Source: Brevibacillus reuszeri (GTDB taxonomy: Bacteria; Bacillota; Bacilli; Brevibacillales; Brevibacillaceae). From it: a stretch of 64,000 bases of DNA. The position numbers and the translations under genes are program-made. Of this stretch, positions 16,200-25,180 are shown one piece after another. The first letter of the stretch is position 1. The number at the start of each line of letters is the position of its first letter. The notes beneath the pieces were generated by a model that saw only the letters and a list, made by a program, of their open reading frames with translations, was not told the origin of the DNA and made no database searches. Where the stretch lies: contig NZ_LGIQ01000005.1 of NCBI RefSeq assembly GCF_001187725.1, forward strand, positions 114,760-178,759, read 5' to 3'.

Positions 16200-17440
16200 A
16201 CAAGCTGAAGCAAGCGTGGGAGGCCTACCATCCTGTAGTTCATCTATTGATGGTTGGAACCGTATTTGTCATGCTGACTCAATGCATGAGCTTGCCGTTT
16301 TTGGCGATCTATCTTAGTGAAACGACGACACTTTCTCCTGCGTATATCGGGGTCATCGTCGGGGCAGGACCGCTGGCGGGTACGATCGGAGGATTTGTAG
16401 GAGGGGTTCTGTCTGATTTGTTTGGCAGACGCAAGCTGATGATATTATCCATGCTGATGATGGCTGTAGCCTTTTCCTGCTTCGTCATATTCAGCCATCC
16501 GATTGCTCTGCTTGTAATTAGTCTGCTGCTCGGATTGGCTGCCTCTTTTTATGGCACAGTTTCCAAGGTGATGATGGGGGATTTGACCCCCGAGGATAAA
16601 CGCTTTCGAGTCTTTTCCAATCGCTATCTGGCCATAAACCTTGGCGTGGCCATCGGACCTGTTCTCGGTGCCTTTTTAGGAATTGCGGGTAGCGGTACTG
16701 CATTTATGCTCACAGCGATTTCCTATGTGTGCTTTGCGGCAGTGCTGGCATTTGCCTGTAAAAAGTACGGGATTGTCGATAAACCCGAGCAGCGGGGGAC
16801 AGGAAATACAGAGAAGCCGAGCCTCAGTAATATGTGGCAAGTGCTTAGCCGGGATGTAGTTTTGCTCATTTTTGTTTTTGGCGGAATTCTCTTGGTGACG
16901 GTGCATGGGCAGATGTCTGTTACACTGTCCCAGTATTTGCGGGAAAACATCGCAGAGGGTGTACCCTTGTTTGGCGTAATGATGAGCGTAAACGGGCTCA
17001 CGGTTCTGCTGCTGCAAATTCCTTTAACCCGGTTGGTGGAGCGTTTCTCCTTATTTTCCCGTATTGCAGGTGGCGCGGTCCTGATGGCTGTCGGCGAAGT
17101 TGGCTTTGCGTTTTCAGCATCGTGGACCTGGTTCATCATTGCGATGATCGTCTTTACATTGGGAGAAATATTGATCGTGCCTGCTGAATACGCGCAAATC
17201 GACCAAATCAGTCCAGCCAATATGAGAGGGACGTATTATGGCGCACAGAGCATCAGTAATCTGGGCAGCTTCCTCGGTCCATGGGCAGGGGGAATGGTGT
17301 TGTCAGCGTATGGTGGACCAGTGATGTTTTTGGTTATGGCAGGTCTGGCTCTTGTCAGTCTGATCTTTTACAGGCTCGGACAAAGACTGCATGAGAAAAA
17401 GCAGCGAGGAAGCGGTGCAGTGGTTGAAGCGGCCAGTTAA
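16196..17440 (+). CDS. MFS transporter (drug-efflux type)
   Basis: A 414-residue 12-helix major-facilitator protein. GGVLSDLFGRRKLMI is the family loop between helices 2 and 3, and LGVAIGPVLGAFLG is the motif-C-like element of exporters. Translationally coupled to the ArsR regulator through an ATGA overlap. Likely an efflux pump for a toxic compound sensed by that regulator; substrate unknown. Confidence 0.85.
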   Translation: MNKLKQAWEAYHPVVHLLMVGTVFVMLTQCMSLPFLAIYLSETTTLSPAYIGVIVGAGPLAGTIGGFVGGVLSDLFGRRKLMILSMLMMAVAFSCFVIFSHPIALLVISLLLGLAASFYGTVSKVMMGDLTPEDKRFRVFSNRYLAINLGVAIGPVLGAFLGIAGSGTAFMLTAISYVCFAAVLAFACKKYGIVDKPEQRGTGNTEKPSLSNMWQVLSRDVVLLIFVFGGILLVTVHGQMSVTLSQYLRENIAEGVPLFGVMMSVNGLTVLLLQIPLTRLVERFSLFSRIAGGAVLMAVGEVGFAFSASWTWFIIAMIVFTLGEILIVPAEYAQIDQISPANMRGTYYGAQSISNLGSFLGPWAGGMVLSAYGGPVMFLVMAGLALVSLIFYRLGQRLHEKKQRGSGAVVEAAS

Positions 17441-17455
17441 CCATCTGTATTTGGC

Positions 17456-17484
17456 TTGATTTGGTAACTGATTTTTACTATAAT
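17456..17484 (+). promoter_or_regulatory. Sigma-A promoter of the polyamine-synthase leader
   Basis: TTGATT (17456-17461), 17-bp spacer, TATAAT (17479-17484). Transcription would start near 17491, about 290 nt before the next start codon. Confidence 0.75.
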
Positions 17485-17669
17485 GAAAAGTAACTTTTTC
17501 AAAGGGGATGTCTTTGTGTCGGTGTTCGTTCTTAACTAAGGAATTTCATACGGCTTGGTCCATTTTTCGCAAAAAACCATGTAGTTGATGGTGAGTTTGT
17601 CGTGCGGAAAAATGACCAGACCTGATTAGTTAAGAACAGCGGTCATCTACCTATCTCAATGTCTACCAG

Positions 17670-17697
17670 AACCGTGCTCTTTGGCACGGTTTTTTTA
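17670..17697 (+). terminator. Leader terminator 1
   Basis: AACCGTGC (17670-17677) pairs perfectly with GCACGGTT (17684-17691) and is followed by a T-run. Confidence 0.9.
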
Positions 17698-17699
17698 TT

Positions 17700-17735
17700 G
17701 GCAGAAGGTGAACTATGTTCATTTTCTGCCTTTTT
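17700..17735 (+). terminator. Leader terminator 2
   Basis: GGCAGAAGGTGAAC (17700-17713) pairs with GTTCATTTTCTGCC (17717-17730), two G-T wobbles, three-base loop, then TTTTT. Confidence 0.85.
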
Positions 17736-17782
17736 GCATTCTGGTGGGCATCATTCCTTTTGAAAGAGGGTTACCCATAACC

Positions 17783-18949
17783 ATGAAAAATTATATCGAA
17801 GAAACATATAAACAGGTTCATCTACAGGAAGGCCAGCGCGTAATCGAGCAGTTCCTCATCGAGTGCTATTTCCATCCCGATATTCCAACCAAAGAGCTGG
17901 CGAGGAAAGTGCTGCTGCCGGTGCCTGTTGCTACAGCAATCAAGAAGGAGCTGATCAAGGCAGGGGCGGTGGAGCAAGCAAATGGTGTGCGCTGCACGAC
18001 GAGTGGACGGGAATATGTAGAAAAAGCATTGGGCTATGGTGGACTGGATCATGACTTATTTCAAAAGCTGATCAGCGAGGACGAGGCGTGGAAGGCAGAG
18101 CTTGCTGATGTCCGCACGAGCATGGAGGAAATATTCTCAACCCGGCCACAGGTCGATGTCCTGCTCGATCAGTCGAAATGTACAGTAGAGACGAGCATGC
18201 GCCGCGCTCTGCTATGTCTACGTGATCAAGCGTTGCTCGGGAAAAAAATCTTGTGTGTCGGCGATGACGATCTCGTGAGCGTGGCACTTGGACTATTGCT
18301 CAAGAGACTGTACCCGTCCGCAGAAAGGCAGGCAGCCAGAATCGATGTAATAGATATCGACCAGCGGTTTTTACAATACATTGAAGCGATCGCAGCAGAA
18401 CACCAGCTGCCAATTACATGCCACCAGGCGGATTTACGAAAACCACTCCCCAAGCGGCTGCATGGCAAATACGACTGCTTTTTCACCGACCCGCCGTATA
18501 CACTTTCGGGGATGTCCCTCTTTTTATCGCGGGGGATCAGTGCTCTGCAAAAGCAAAAAGGATTGTCTATTTATTTGTCATTCGCTCACAAATCCCCTGA
18601 CTTTACATTGGCGATGCAGCGGGAGTTCGTTCGGGCGGGTCTGACAGTGCGCGAGGTCATCAGCCATTTCAATGAATACGAAGCCGCACAGATGATCGGG
18701 AATCGCGGACAGATGATTGTGCTGACGACGACAGAAATGACCACGCCAGGTATCCCGCAGGCTTTTCACGATGCGCTGTATACAGGTGAAGAAAAGCAGA
18801 CTCTGCGCACCTATCGTTGCAAGCGCTGCGATGAAGCTGTGCGAGTGGGGGCGAAGGCAGCGTTCAAGACGATTGAAGAATTGAAGGGACGAGGCTGCCC
18901 GCGTTGCAAAAATACGATCTTCAAGCTGGTCTCACGTAAAAAGGCGTAA
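17783..18949 (+). CDS. Bis-aminopropyl spermidine synthase (BpsA) family protein
   Basis: A 388-residue aminopropyltransferase homologue. BpsA of thermophilic archaea adds two aminopropyl groups from decarboxylated S-adenosylmethionine to one nitrogen of spermidine, making branched polyamines. Seen here: an N-terminal winged-helix-like part (residues 1-85), a Rossmann core with VGDDDLVSVALG (about 155-166) and FTDPPYTLSGM (about 234), and a C-terminal zinc ribbon with YRCKRCDE and GCPRCKN. ATG 17783 follows GAAAGAGGG. Homologues in mesophilic Bacillota are little studied, so the exact product is inferred. Expression probably depends on read-through of the two leader terminators. Confidence 0.82.
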   Translation: MKNYIEETYKQVHLQEGQRVIEQFLIECYFHPDIPTKELARKVLLPVPVATAIKKELIKAGAVEQANGVRCTTSGREYVEKALGYGGLDHDLFQKLISEDEAWKAELADVRTSMEEIFSTRPQVDVLLDQSKCTVETSMRRALLCLRDQALLGKKILCVGDDDLVSVALGLLLKRLYPSAERQAARIDVIDIDQRFLQYIEAIAAEHQLPITCHQADLRKPLPKRLHGKYDCFFTDPPYTLSGMSLFLSRGISALQKQKGLSIYLSFAHKSPDFTLAMQREFVRAGLTVREVISHFNEYEAAQMIGNRGQMIVLTTTEMTTPGIPQAFHDALYTGEEKQTLRTYRCKRCDEAVRVGAKAAFKTIEELKGRGCPRCKNTIFKLVSRKKA

Positions 18950-19027
18950 CCATCCAGTTACGAACGTAAAACGATCCTCTACTGATTGTCCAATTTACGG
19001 CATAAGGTAGTGATGAGGAGGGATCAC

Positions 19028-19399
19028 ATGGCTCATGACAAAGCATTCATCGCTTTACGGATGGTGACCGGGATTATTTTTCTCATGCATGGATTTGCCA
19101 AGCTGCAAAAAGGAATGGACGCTGTTTCGGTCATGTTTGTCGACCTGGGATTGCCCGGCTGGCTGGCTTACCCTGTGCTTGCAATGGAGCTGGTGGGTGG
19201 GCTTGCCTTGATTCTGGGAGTCGGGGCAGGCTTTGCTGCATGGGGGCTTGCGGTCATTATGGCAGGCGCGATTGTGACGGTTAAATGGAAGAACGGCTTT
19301 ATCGGAGGACCTGGAAAAAGTGGTTATGAATTTGATCTGATCCTGCTTGCCGTCACCGTATGTGTGGGGCTAAAACGAACAGAAAAAAGACCTGGCTGA
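19028..19399 (+). CDS. DoxX-family membrane protein
   Basis: A 123-residue protein with four predicted membrane helices. The pattern GIIFLMHGFAKLQKG near the start and VMFVDLGLPGWLAYPVLAMELVGG is typical of DoxX, a family linked to redox and thiol stress. ATG 19028 follows GAGGAGGGA; the upstream in-frame start at 18986 has none. Its stop lies inside a bidirectional terminator shared with helD. Confidence 0.82.
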   Translation: MAHDKAFIALRMVTGIIFLMHGFAKLQKGMDAVSVMFVDLGLPGWLAYPVLAMELVGGLALILGVGAGFAAWGLAVIMAGAIVTVKWKNGFIGGPGKSGYEFDLILLAVTVCVGLKRTEKRPG

Positions 19400-19429
19400 A
19401 CGTGAGTGAGTCGTCAGCCAGGTCTTTTT
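19383..19429. terminator. Bidirectional terminator between doxX-like gene and helD
   Basis: AAAAAAGACCTGGCTGA (19383-19399) pairs with TCAGCCAGGTCTTTTT (19414-19429). T-runs on both strands. Confidence 0.9.
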
Positions 19430-19457
19430 CGTGTAAATCGGATGTCCAGCATAGCCG

Positions 19458-21791
19458 CTAAGGTGTAACAGCCGCGAGAAACGGGCTCTTTTCGCCAATG
19501 TAGTAAAGATGCAGCTCATGCATGGCGCGAGTGCACGCTGTATAAAACAGCTTTCGCTCACTTTCCCGTTCATAGCAATCACTGGATGCATTGTAAATAA
19601 TGACAGCGTCAAACTCTACGCCCTTGGCCAAATAGGCAGGGATGAGCAGGGTGCTTGCATCGTACGAGGTGGTTGTCGTGCCGATAAGTCGAATCGGGAG
19701 CTTCTCATGCAGGGCTTCGTAGGCAGTCTGTGCCTCCGCAGTTGTTTTGGTGATCACCGCGATTGTTTGATGACCGTTTGCGGACAGCTCCTTGATTCGT
19801 GACACGATCATGTCGGTCAGCGCTTCTTGATCGGGCGCCTCAGTCACACTTGGTTCATGTCCGTCCCGATTGAACGGCTCGATCAGCTCGCCACCCGCTA
19901 CAATTTGACGGGTAAATTCCACGATGGGCCGCGTCGAACGATAGGTTTTTGTCAAAACGAACGTCTCTGTTTCCTGCGGATCATACAGCGAGCTTACGGC
20001 GTCGAAGCTGTCGCTTTGGTAGGCATGTGCGTAAATCGCCTGATTCCAATCGCCCAAGACGGTCATTTTCGCGCGTGGAAAGAGGCGCTGGATGAGAGCA
20101 AATTGAAATGGCGAGTAATCCTGTGCTTCGTCAATAAAGATGTGGCGAACGAGATTATTCGTTTGGAAGCCCTCCAGCCGCTCCTGCAAATACAAATAGG
20201 GAGGAATATCCTCATAAGCGAGCTCACCTTTTGCCAATTTTTCGAGAGTCTGCTCACAGATAACTTCCCAGTAACGAGGAAGCTCTGTTTTGGCAGGGAG
20301 TAATGACCGAAGCAAGGCAGGCTGTGAGAAAAGCTGCTGGTAGATGACAGGGGTGTCGATGAATTGCAGCACCCGAATGGACGCACGAACGGGCTGGAAA
20401 TGCCGTTTGACAATCTTGGCCGCCAGCAATTCCTGTTCCCGGTCAAAATCGTCGAAGGTATCATCACGGAATTGCTTTTTCTTGCGCAGCTCTTGGTAAA
20501 CGGCGGCATACGTATCTTTATCGAGCAGCTCCATTTCGTCCTCGACCCATGGCTTCGTTCGCTCGCGTTGCTCCAAAATCTTCAGCTCGCCAAGCAATTT
20601 TTTAGCCACGAGATTCATTCGATTAGGAATGGGCAGATTGGTATCGAACGAGTAAAAGATGTCCCGAATATGCTCGGCGCTGATCAGGACCTTGCCTCGA
20701 AAGATGATTGGGGAAAAGAGAATCCCTGATTGCTTGAGCTGTGATACATATTGATCAATCGCCTGCATAAACAGGACGGACGACTTCATTTGAATTCCTT
20801 CCAGACGCTCCTTGTACCCGGGCAGCTTCATCGCAGTCAGCACGTATTCCATTTGCACCAATGGGCTTTCCAGTTCAAACTGGTGGCCAAGCCGGTGCTC
20901 GGTATACTCCTGAAAGGTGGTTTGCTGCATATTTTCCTCGCCCAGCTCAGGTAAAACAGTCGATACGTAGCTGTTAAACAGCGAATTGGGGGAGAACAAA
21001 ACAATCTGGTCGGCGCGTAATATCTGGCGGTAACGGTAGAGCAAATAGGCGACGCGTTGCAAGGCTGCAGAGGTTTTTCCACTCCCTGCTGCACCTGATA
21101 CGATGACGAGTCGGCTGCGCTCGTTGCGGATGATGCGGTTTTGATCACGCTGGATCGTTGCCACGATGCTTTTCATTTGAGAGTCAGCCTGTTTGCCGAG
21201 CACCTCCTGCAAAAGCTCGTCGCCGATCGTAACACCAGTATCAAACATGTGGAGCAGGCGTCCATCGCGGATGACATACTGGCGCTTACCGGTCATTTCC
21301 CCAACGACAGTACCGTTCGGTGTCTCATACTGGACGGGTCCAGGCGAATAATCGTAGTACAGACTGGAAATCGGTGCGCGCCAGTCATACACGAGAAAGT
21401 CTTCTTCGTTTTCATCAAGCAAGGAGGCAATCCCCAAATAAATCGGAAAAGCGTGCTGCTCGAAATCCTCCCGAAAATCAATTCTGCCAAAATAGGGAGA
21501 GTGCAACAATCTGTTCAAGGTTCGCAACTGATTTAGGGCATGGCGATGGATACGCTCTCGCTCCGACAATACCTCAGCTTGCTGCTTGATACTGGCGTAG
21601 GTTTCCACCGCTTCTATGGCATCCTCGAAGTTGACGGTGACATCATCCCAAAAATGCTTGCGGATGTTGATGATATCAGCACCGACCTCGCCAACCTGCT
21701 CCCGAAGGCCGTCAATCCGCTTATGAATCTCTGCAATCACTTGCTCAACTCGTTGCTGCTCTTGTTGCCTGTCTTGGTCAGCCGCGTTCAT
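19458..21791 (-). CDS. helD: RNA polymerase-recycling helicase HelD
   Basis: A 777-residue superfamily-1 ATPase. HelD enters stalled or post-termination RNA polymerase and releases nucleic acid. An N-terminal coiled-coil arm (residues 1 to about 110) precedes the Walker A loop GAAGSGKTSAAL, then the Walker B-like HIFIDEAQDYSPFQ, LGDWNQAIYA, TKTYRSTRPI and KGVEFDAVI motifs. Length matches B. subtilis HelD. The start at 21791 follows AAAAGGAG; an in-frame upstream start at 21851 has no site. Some HelD relatives protect against rifamycins. Confidence 0.92.
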   Translation of the reverse strand: MNAADQDRQQEQQRVEQVIAEIHKRIDGLREQVGEVGADIINIRKHFWDDVTVNFEDAIEAVETYASIKQQAEVLSERERIHRHALNQLRTLNRLLHSPYFGRIDFREDFEQHAFPIYLGIASLLDENEEDFLVYDWRAPISSLYYDYSPGPVQYETPNGTVVGEMTGKRQYVIRDGRLLHMFDTGVTIGDELLQEVLGKQADSQMKSIVATIQRDQNRIIRNERSRLVIVSGAAGSGKTSAALQRVAYLLYRYRQILRADQIVLFSPNSLFNSYVSTVLPELGEENMQQTTFQEYTEHRLGHQFELESPLVQMEYVLTAMKLPGYKERLEGIQMKSSVLFMQAIDQYVSQLKQSGILFSPIIFRGKVLISAEHIRDIFYSFDTNLPIPNRMNLVAKKLLGELKILEQRERTKPWVEDEMELLDKDTYAAVYQELRKKKQFRDDTFDDFDREQELLAAKIVKRHFQPVRASIRVLQFIDTPVIYQQLFSQPALLRSLLPAKTELPRYWEVICEQTLEKLAKGELAYEDIPPYLYLQERLEGFQTNNLVRHIFIDEAQDYSPFQFALIQRLFPRAKMTVLGDWNQAIYAHAYQSDSFDAVSSLYDPQETETFVLTKTYRSTRPIVEFTRQIVAGGELIEPFNRDGHEPSVTEAPDQEALTDMIVSRIKELSANGHQTIAVITKTTAEAQTAYEALHEKLPIRLIGTTTTSYDASTLLIPAYLAKGVEFDAVIIYNASSDCYERESERKLFYTACTRAMHELHLYYIGEKSPFLAAVTP

Positions 21792-21837
21792 GGAACCGCT
21801 CCTTTTTCTTTCCCCATTTTTGGTCGAAAGGTTTGGT

Positions 21838-22032
21838 TTGACAACCAACATCCGATGTGGTAAGATTATATTGGAGATAAATTGTGATGTTTCAAACTGT
21901 GTACCTAAAGACCAATTCCCATTTTAGCATAGGAAAGTTGGGCTTTCAACATGGTGGAGAACATTTTTTTGTGTTGTTATCCATAATCACATGAAACCAG
22001 CCGGAGTGCCTGTATAGGAGCTCCGTTTTTTT
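21838..22032 (+). ncRNA. Candidate small RNA divergent from helD
   Basis: TTGACA (21838-21843), 17-bp spacer, TAAGAT (21861-21866) is a near-consensus promoter on the plus strand. About 130 nt later CGGAG (22002-22006) pairs with CTCCG (22021-22025) before seven T's. No convincing open frame lies between. The downstream regulator gene has its own promoter at 22192, so this would be a separate RNA of roughly 160 nt. Confidence 0.4.
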
Positions 22033-22191
22033 ATGGTTATTAGCGTGTGGAAGTTCAAGGCTTTTTGATTCATGCCAGAAAAGTTTATTTTAAAGCAGGT
22101 TTTACCGTATAAATTTTTATATAAAATTGTTCATCAATCCACAATGAAAACGGTTACTGCTTATAACGATAGAATAAATTATATGAATTGC

Positions 22192-22219
22192 TTGAAAAAT
22201 GTATCTATTCCCGTATAAT
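22192..22219 (+). promoter_or_regulatory. Sigma-A promoter of the YheO-like gene
   Basis: TTGAAA (22192-22197), 16-bp spacer, TATAAT (22214-22219), 38 bp before the start codon. Nothing else is seen in the 22033-22191 stretch. Confidence 0.65.
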
Positions 22220-22256
22220 CAACTGTATCAGGATACGAGTTGATGGAGTGTGAAGC

Positions 22257-22910
22257 ATGGGCAGGCATATAGCCGAATTAAAGCGGTACATACCGGTTGC
22301 AGAAGCGATGGCGCTAACCTTCGGAAAAAACGTCGAGGTCGTTCTACATGATCTGAGTTCTCCCCAGTCTTCTGTCATTTACACCGTAAATAATCATGTC
22401 ACAGGACGTGCCGTAGGACAATCGTTCAATCACCTGATCACGCAGGTTCTCCTGTCACAAAAGCTCAGTAATGATGTTGTGGCCAATTATCGTACTGAGA
22501 CGGTGGATGGGCGTACGATCAAATCGACGACAGCACTGATACGAGATGTTGCAGGAGAAGCGATCGGAGCGTTTTGTATCAATATCGATATTCAGTCGCT
22601 GGTAAACACGCGTGAGTTTCTCGATGATTTTATCCGAATGGAAGAAGAAGCAGTAAAACAAGGCGAAGTGGAAGTCATCGAAAATGTGTGGGAAATAGTA
22701 GACAATCTCATTACACAGATGATTACAGAGAAGGATGCAGATGACATGGACAAGAACGAAAAGCTACATATCGTTGGGTTCATGGATAAAAAAGGTGTAT
22801 TTTTGATAAAAGGTGCACTGGAGAGAGTAGCGGCAGAATTAAAAATATCCAAAGTCACGTTATACAGTTATCTGGATGAAATCCGCAGTCAAAAAAATGA
22901 GGAAGCGTGA
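22257..22910 (+). CDS. YheO/DauR-like transcriptional regulator
   Basis: A 217-residue regulator with an N-terminal YheO-type PAS domain (residues 1-120: FGKNVEVVLHDLSSP, DVAGEAIGAFCINID) and a C-terminal helix-turn-helix (FLIKGALERVAAELKISKVTLYSYLDEIR). Relatives such as DauR control amino-acid catabolism. Only 12 nt separate it from the next reading frame and about 110 nt from the esterase start, so it may form an operon with the esterase and M42 peptidase. Confidence 0.85.
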   Translation: MGRHIAELKRYIPVAEAMALTFGKNVEVVLHDLSSPQSSVIYTVNNHVTGRAVGQSFNHLITQVLLSQKLSNDVVANYRTETVDGRTIKSTTALIRDVAGEAIGAFCINIDIQSLVNTREFLDDFIRMEEEAVKQGEVEVIENVWEIVDNLITQMITEKDADDMDKNEKLHIVGFMDKKGVFLIKGALERVAAELKISKVTLYSYLDEIRSQKNEEA

Positions 22911-23018
22911 CCTCCCATTGTAATGAGTTTCAGGATGATCTGGGGTCACAGCGTGCGTGAAGATAAAACAGAATATTTCGATAAAAAATATTCAATCCAG
23001 TATGAGGAGGCAGGAAAA

Positions 23019-23963
23019 ATGGGAGTACATCCACAAGTGCAGGCAGTGCTAAGCAGACTGGCAGAGCTGAATTTTCCTTCGATCGAGACAGCGCCCCTTT
23101 CCGAAATCAGAGAGGCGTTTTCCTATTCACGCACACAGATGAAGGAGGTAATCGCGCCTGTTGCGTCCATTGAAGACAGGACACTTGTTAGCCCGGATAC
23201 AGAAATCCCGATTCGTATTTATACCCCAGAAGGACCTGGACCTCATCCTGTTCTCGTATTTTTTCACGGTGGAGGTTTTGTGCTTGGTGATCTGGATACG
23301 ACGCATAACATTTGCCGCTATTTGGCATGGTCTGCGAATTGTGTGGTTGTCTCCGTCGATTATCGACTTGCTCCTGAGCATAAATTCCCGGCTGCGATGG
23401 AGGATGCATATTTCGCTACAAAGTGGGTGGCTGAAAACGCGGCGTCATTTGGGGGAGATGCTACGCGGATTGCCGTCGGCGGCGAAAGTGCAGGAGGAAA
23501 CCTGGCTGCGGTCGTCTCGCTACTGGCGAGGGACGGGGGAGGACCTGCGATTATTTATCAGCTGCTGATTTATCCTGCGGTTTATTTTGGTTTAGACTCA
23601 CAATCTTGCATCGAATGCGGCAACAAATACAATTTGACTGTGGATGAGATGGTTTGGTTCCGCGATCATTATTTGAACGGTCCTGATGATGAAAAGAATC
23701 CGCTTGTAGCTCCACTTTTGGCGAGCGATCTGAGCGGATTGCCCCCTGCTTTGGTGGTCACAGCAGAGTTTGATCCGATTCGTGATGATGGCGAAGCGTA
23801 TGCAGCACGTTTAGTCGAGCATGGTGTAAAGGCCACTGCAATCCGTTATGAGGGTATGGTGCATACCTTTCTCAATTTTTCGGGAGAAGTAGATCAGAGC
23901 AAGACTGCTCTGGATGAGATTGCCGCGGGGCTGCGAAATGCCTTTTTGCCAGGAGAGAAATAG
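23019..23963 (+). CDS. Alpha/beta-hydrolase esterase (hormone-sensitive-lipase type)
   Basis: A 314-residue carboxylesterase. It has the oxyanion-hole motif HGGGFVLGD, the nucleophile elbow GGESAGGNL, the acid residue in EFDPIRDDG and the catalytic His in MVHTFLNF, the order of the HSL-like (bacterial family IV) esterases. ATG 23019 follows GAGGAGG; earlier in-frame starts back to 22923 lack one. No signal peptide, so it acts in the cytoplasm, probably on short-chain esters. Confidence 0.88.
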   Translation: MGVHPQVQAVLSRLAELNFPSIETAPLSEIREAFSYSRTQMKEVIAPVASIEDRTLVSPDTEIPIRIYTPEGPGPHPVLVFFHGGGFVLGDLDTTHNICRYLAWSANCVVVSVDYRLAPEHKFPAAMEDAYFATKWVAENAASFGGDATRIAVGGESAGGNLAAVVSLLARDGGGPAIIYQLLIYPAVYFGLDSQSCIECGNKYNLTVDEMVWFRDHYLNGPDDEKNPLVAPLLASDLSGLPPALVVTAEFDPIRDDGEAYAARLVEHGVKATAIRYEGMVHTFLNFSGEVDQSKTALDEIAAGLRNAFLPGEK

Positions 23964-24031
23964 AAAAAACGTCTCAATCGCTTGAAGAAGGACGAAAGAG
24001 AATTCATTTCTGGAGTTGGGGAGGGGCTTTC

Positions 24032-25108
24032 ATGGACGGATTGGAGCAACTGGGAAAACGGTTAGCAGAGCTGGATGCGATTCCTGGGGTGTCTGGCGAT
24101 GAAGAACGAGTAGCTGCCTATATGCAAAAAGAGCTGCGCCCCTGCGTAGATGATTTCTATGAAGATGCTCTCGGCAATCAGGTATTTGTGAAACGGGGAA
24201 GCAATGCCGAGCAGAAGATCATGCTCTGCGCTCATATGGACGAAATCGGATTTGTCGTGAATCATATCGATGAAAAAGGATTTGTGTCCTTTTTACCCGT
24301 TGGCTATCATGATAGTCGCATGGTCATGAATCAGGTGCTCGCGATTCATACAGATCAGGGGCAGATACTCGGGATCACGGGGAGCAAGCCTGCACATCTT
24401 GTATCCGAAGAGGAATCGAAGCTTGCGATTCCTATGGAGGAGCTGTATCTGGATGTCGGTACCACGAATCGGGAAGCAACGCTTGCGCTCGGCGTTCAGG
24501 TCGGCGATTACATCACCTTCCACCGGAGGGGCCAGTTTTTGAATGGCAGCACGATGTATACGGGAAAATCCGTTGATAATCGAGCGGGCTGCACAGTGAT
24601 GATCGAGGTCATGAAGCGACTCGCGGCGAAATCCATTGGTCCCACGGTATATGCGGTAGCATCGGTACAGGAAGAGGTGGGCTTGCGTGGAGCAGGCACG
24701 GCAGCGTACGCGATTCAACCTGATGTAGCGCTGGCATTGGATGTGGCTTTATCAGGCGGCACACCAAGAATGGACGAAAAAATCAGCCCGATTGCAATCG
24801 GCAAAGGGCCAGTCATTTTGTTTTACGAATGGGAACCGAGCACGGGAGCGGGTAACAACGTGCCGAAACGGTTAACCCGAAAGCTGGTCGAAGCGGCAGA
24901 GCGCTATTCGATTCCATACCAGCGGGGCGTCGGTCTTGGAGGATCGACGGATGCGTATACGATGAGTATTTCTGGCAGGGGAGCGGTCACCGGATGCGTC
25001 TCTGTTCCTTCGCGCTATATTCATTCTGCGACAGGGATGGTCCAGCTGGAGGATATTGAATACACCATTCAATTAGTCGAGTCGTTTATTGAGGGATACC
25101 AAAAATAA
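24032..25108 (+). CDS. M42-family aminopeptidase
   Basis: A 358-residue dinuclear metallopeptidase. Metal-binding segments: CAHMDEIGF, SVDNRAGC, the catalytic Glu pair in VQEEVGLRG, ALDVALSGG, and the late RYIHSATG. M42 enzymes (glutamyl aminopeptidase, deblocking aminopeptidase) form tetrahedral complexes that trim peptides. GGGGAGGGG precedes the ATG. Follows the esterase by 68 bp and ends at a bidirectional terminator. Confidence 0.88.
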   Translation: MDGLEQLGKRLAELDAIPGVSGDEERVAAYMQKELRPCVDDFYEDALGNQVFVKRGSNAEQKIMLCAHMDEIGFVVNHIDEKGFVSFLPVGYHDSRMVMNQVLAIHTDQGQILGITGSKPAHLVSEEESKLAIPMEELYLDVGTTNREATLALGVQVGDYITFHRRGQFLNGSTMYTGKSVDNRAGCTVMIEVMKRLAAKSIGPTVYAVASVQEEVGLRGAGTAAYAIQPDVALALDVALSGGTPRMDEKISPIAIGKGPVILFYEWEPSTGAGNNVPKRLTRKLVEAAERYSIPYQRGVGLGGSTDAYTMSISGRGAVTGCVSVPSRYIHSATGMVQLEDIEYTIQLVESFIEGYQK

Positions 25109-25113
25109 TAAAG

Positions 25114-25153
25114 GAAGGTTGCTGGACGATTATCCTGCAACCTTCTTGTTTTT
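25114..25153. terminator. Bidirectional terminator
   Basis: GAAGGTTGC (25114-25122) pairs with GCAACCTTC (25137-25145). T-rich on both strands; serves the M42 gene and the convergent SDR gene. Confidence 0.75.
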
Positions 25154-25180
25154 GTATGGACCATAGGTACGCTGTGTGCG

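Larger units (their letters stand above)
17491..17735 (+). promoter_or_regulatory. Structured leader with two tandem terminators before the polyamine-synthase gene
   Basis: Outer inverted repeat GTTCTTAACTAA (17528-17539) with TTAGTTAAGAAC (17626-17637). Inner arms TGGTCCATTTTTCGCA (17556-17571) and TGCGGAAAAATGACCA (17603-17618) pair with single-base bulges. Terminator 1 follows at 17670-17697 and terminator 2 at 17700-17735, both before ATG 17783, with no obvious promoter between. It could be an attenuating cis-RNA for the downstream gene or an independent small RNA of about 205 nt ending at terminator 1. Confidence 0.55.

Noticed and set aside
17491..17697. Identifying the hairpin as 6S RNA
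   Set aside because: The overall long-hairpin shape is compatible, but I cannot recognise 6S sequence elements, and the location before a polyamine gene with a second terminator fits attenuation better.
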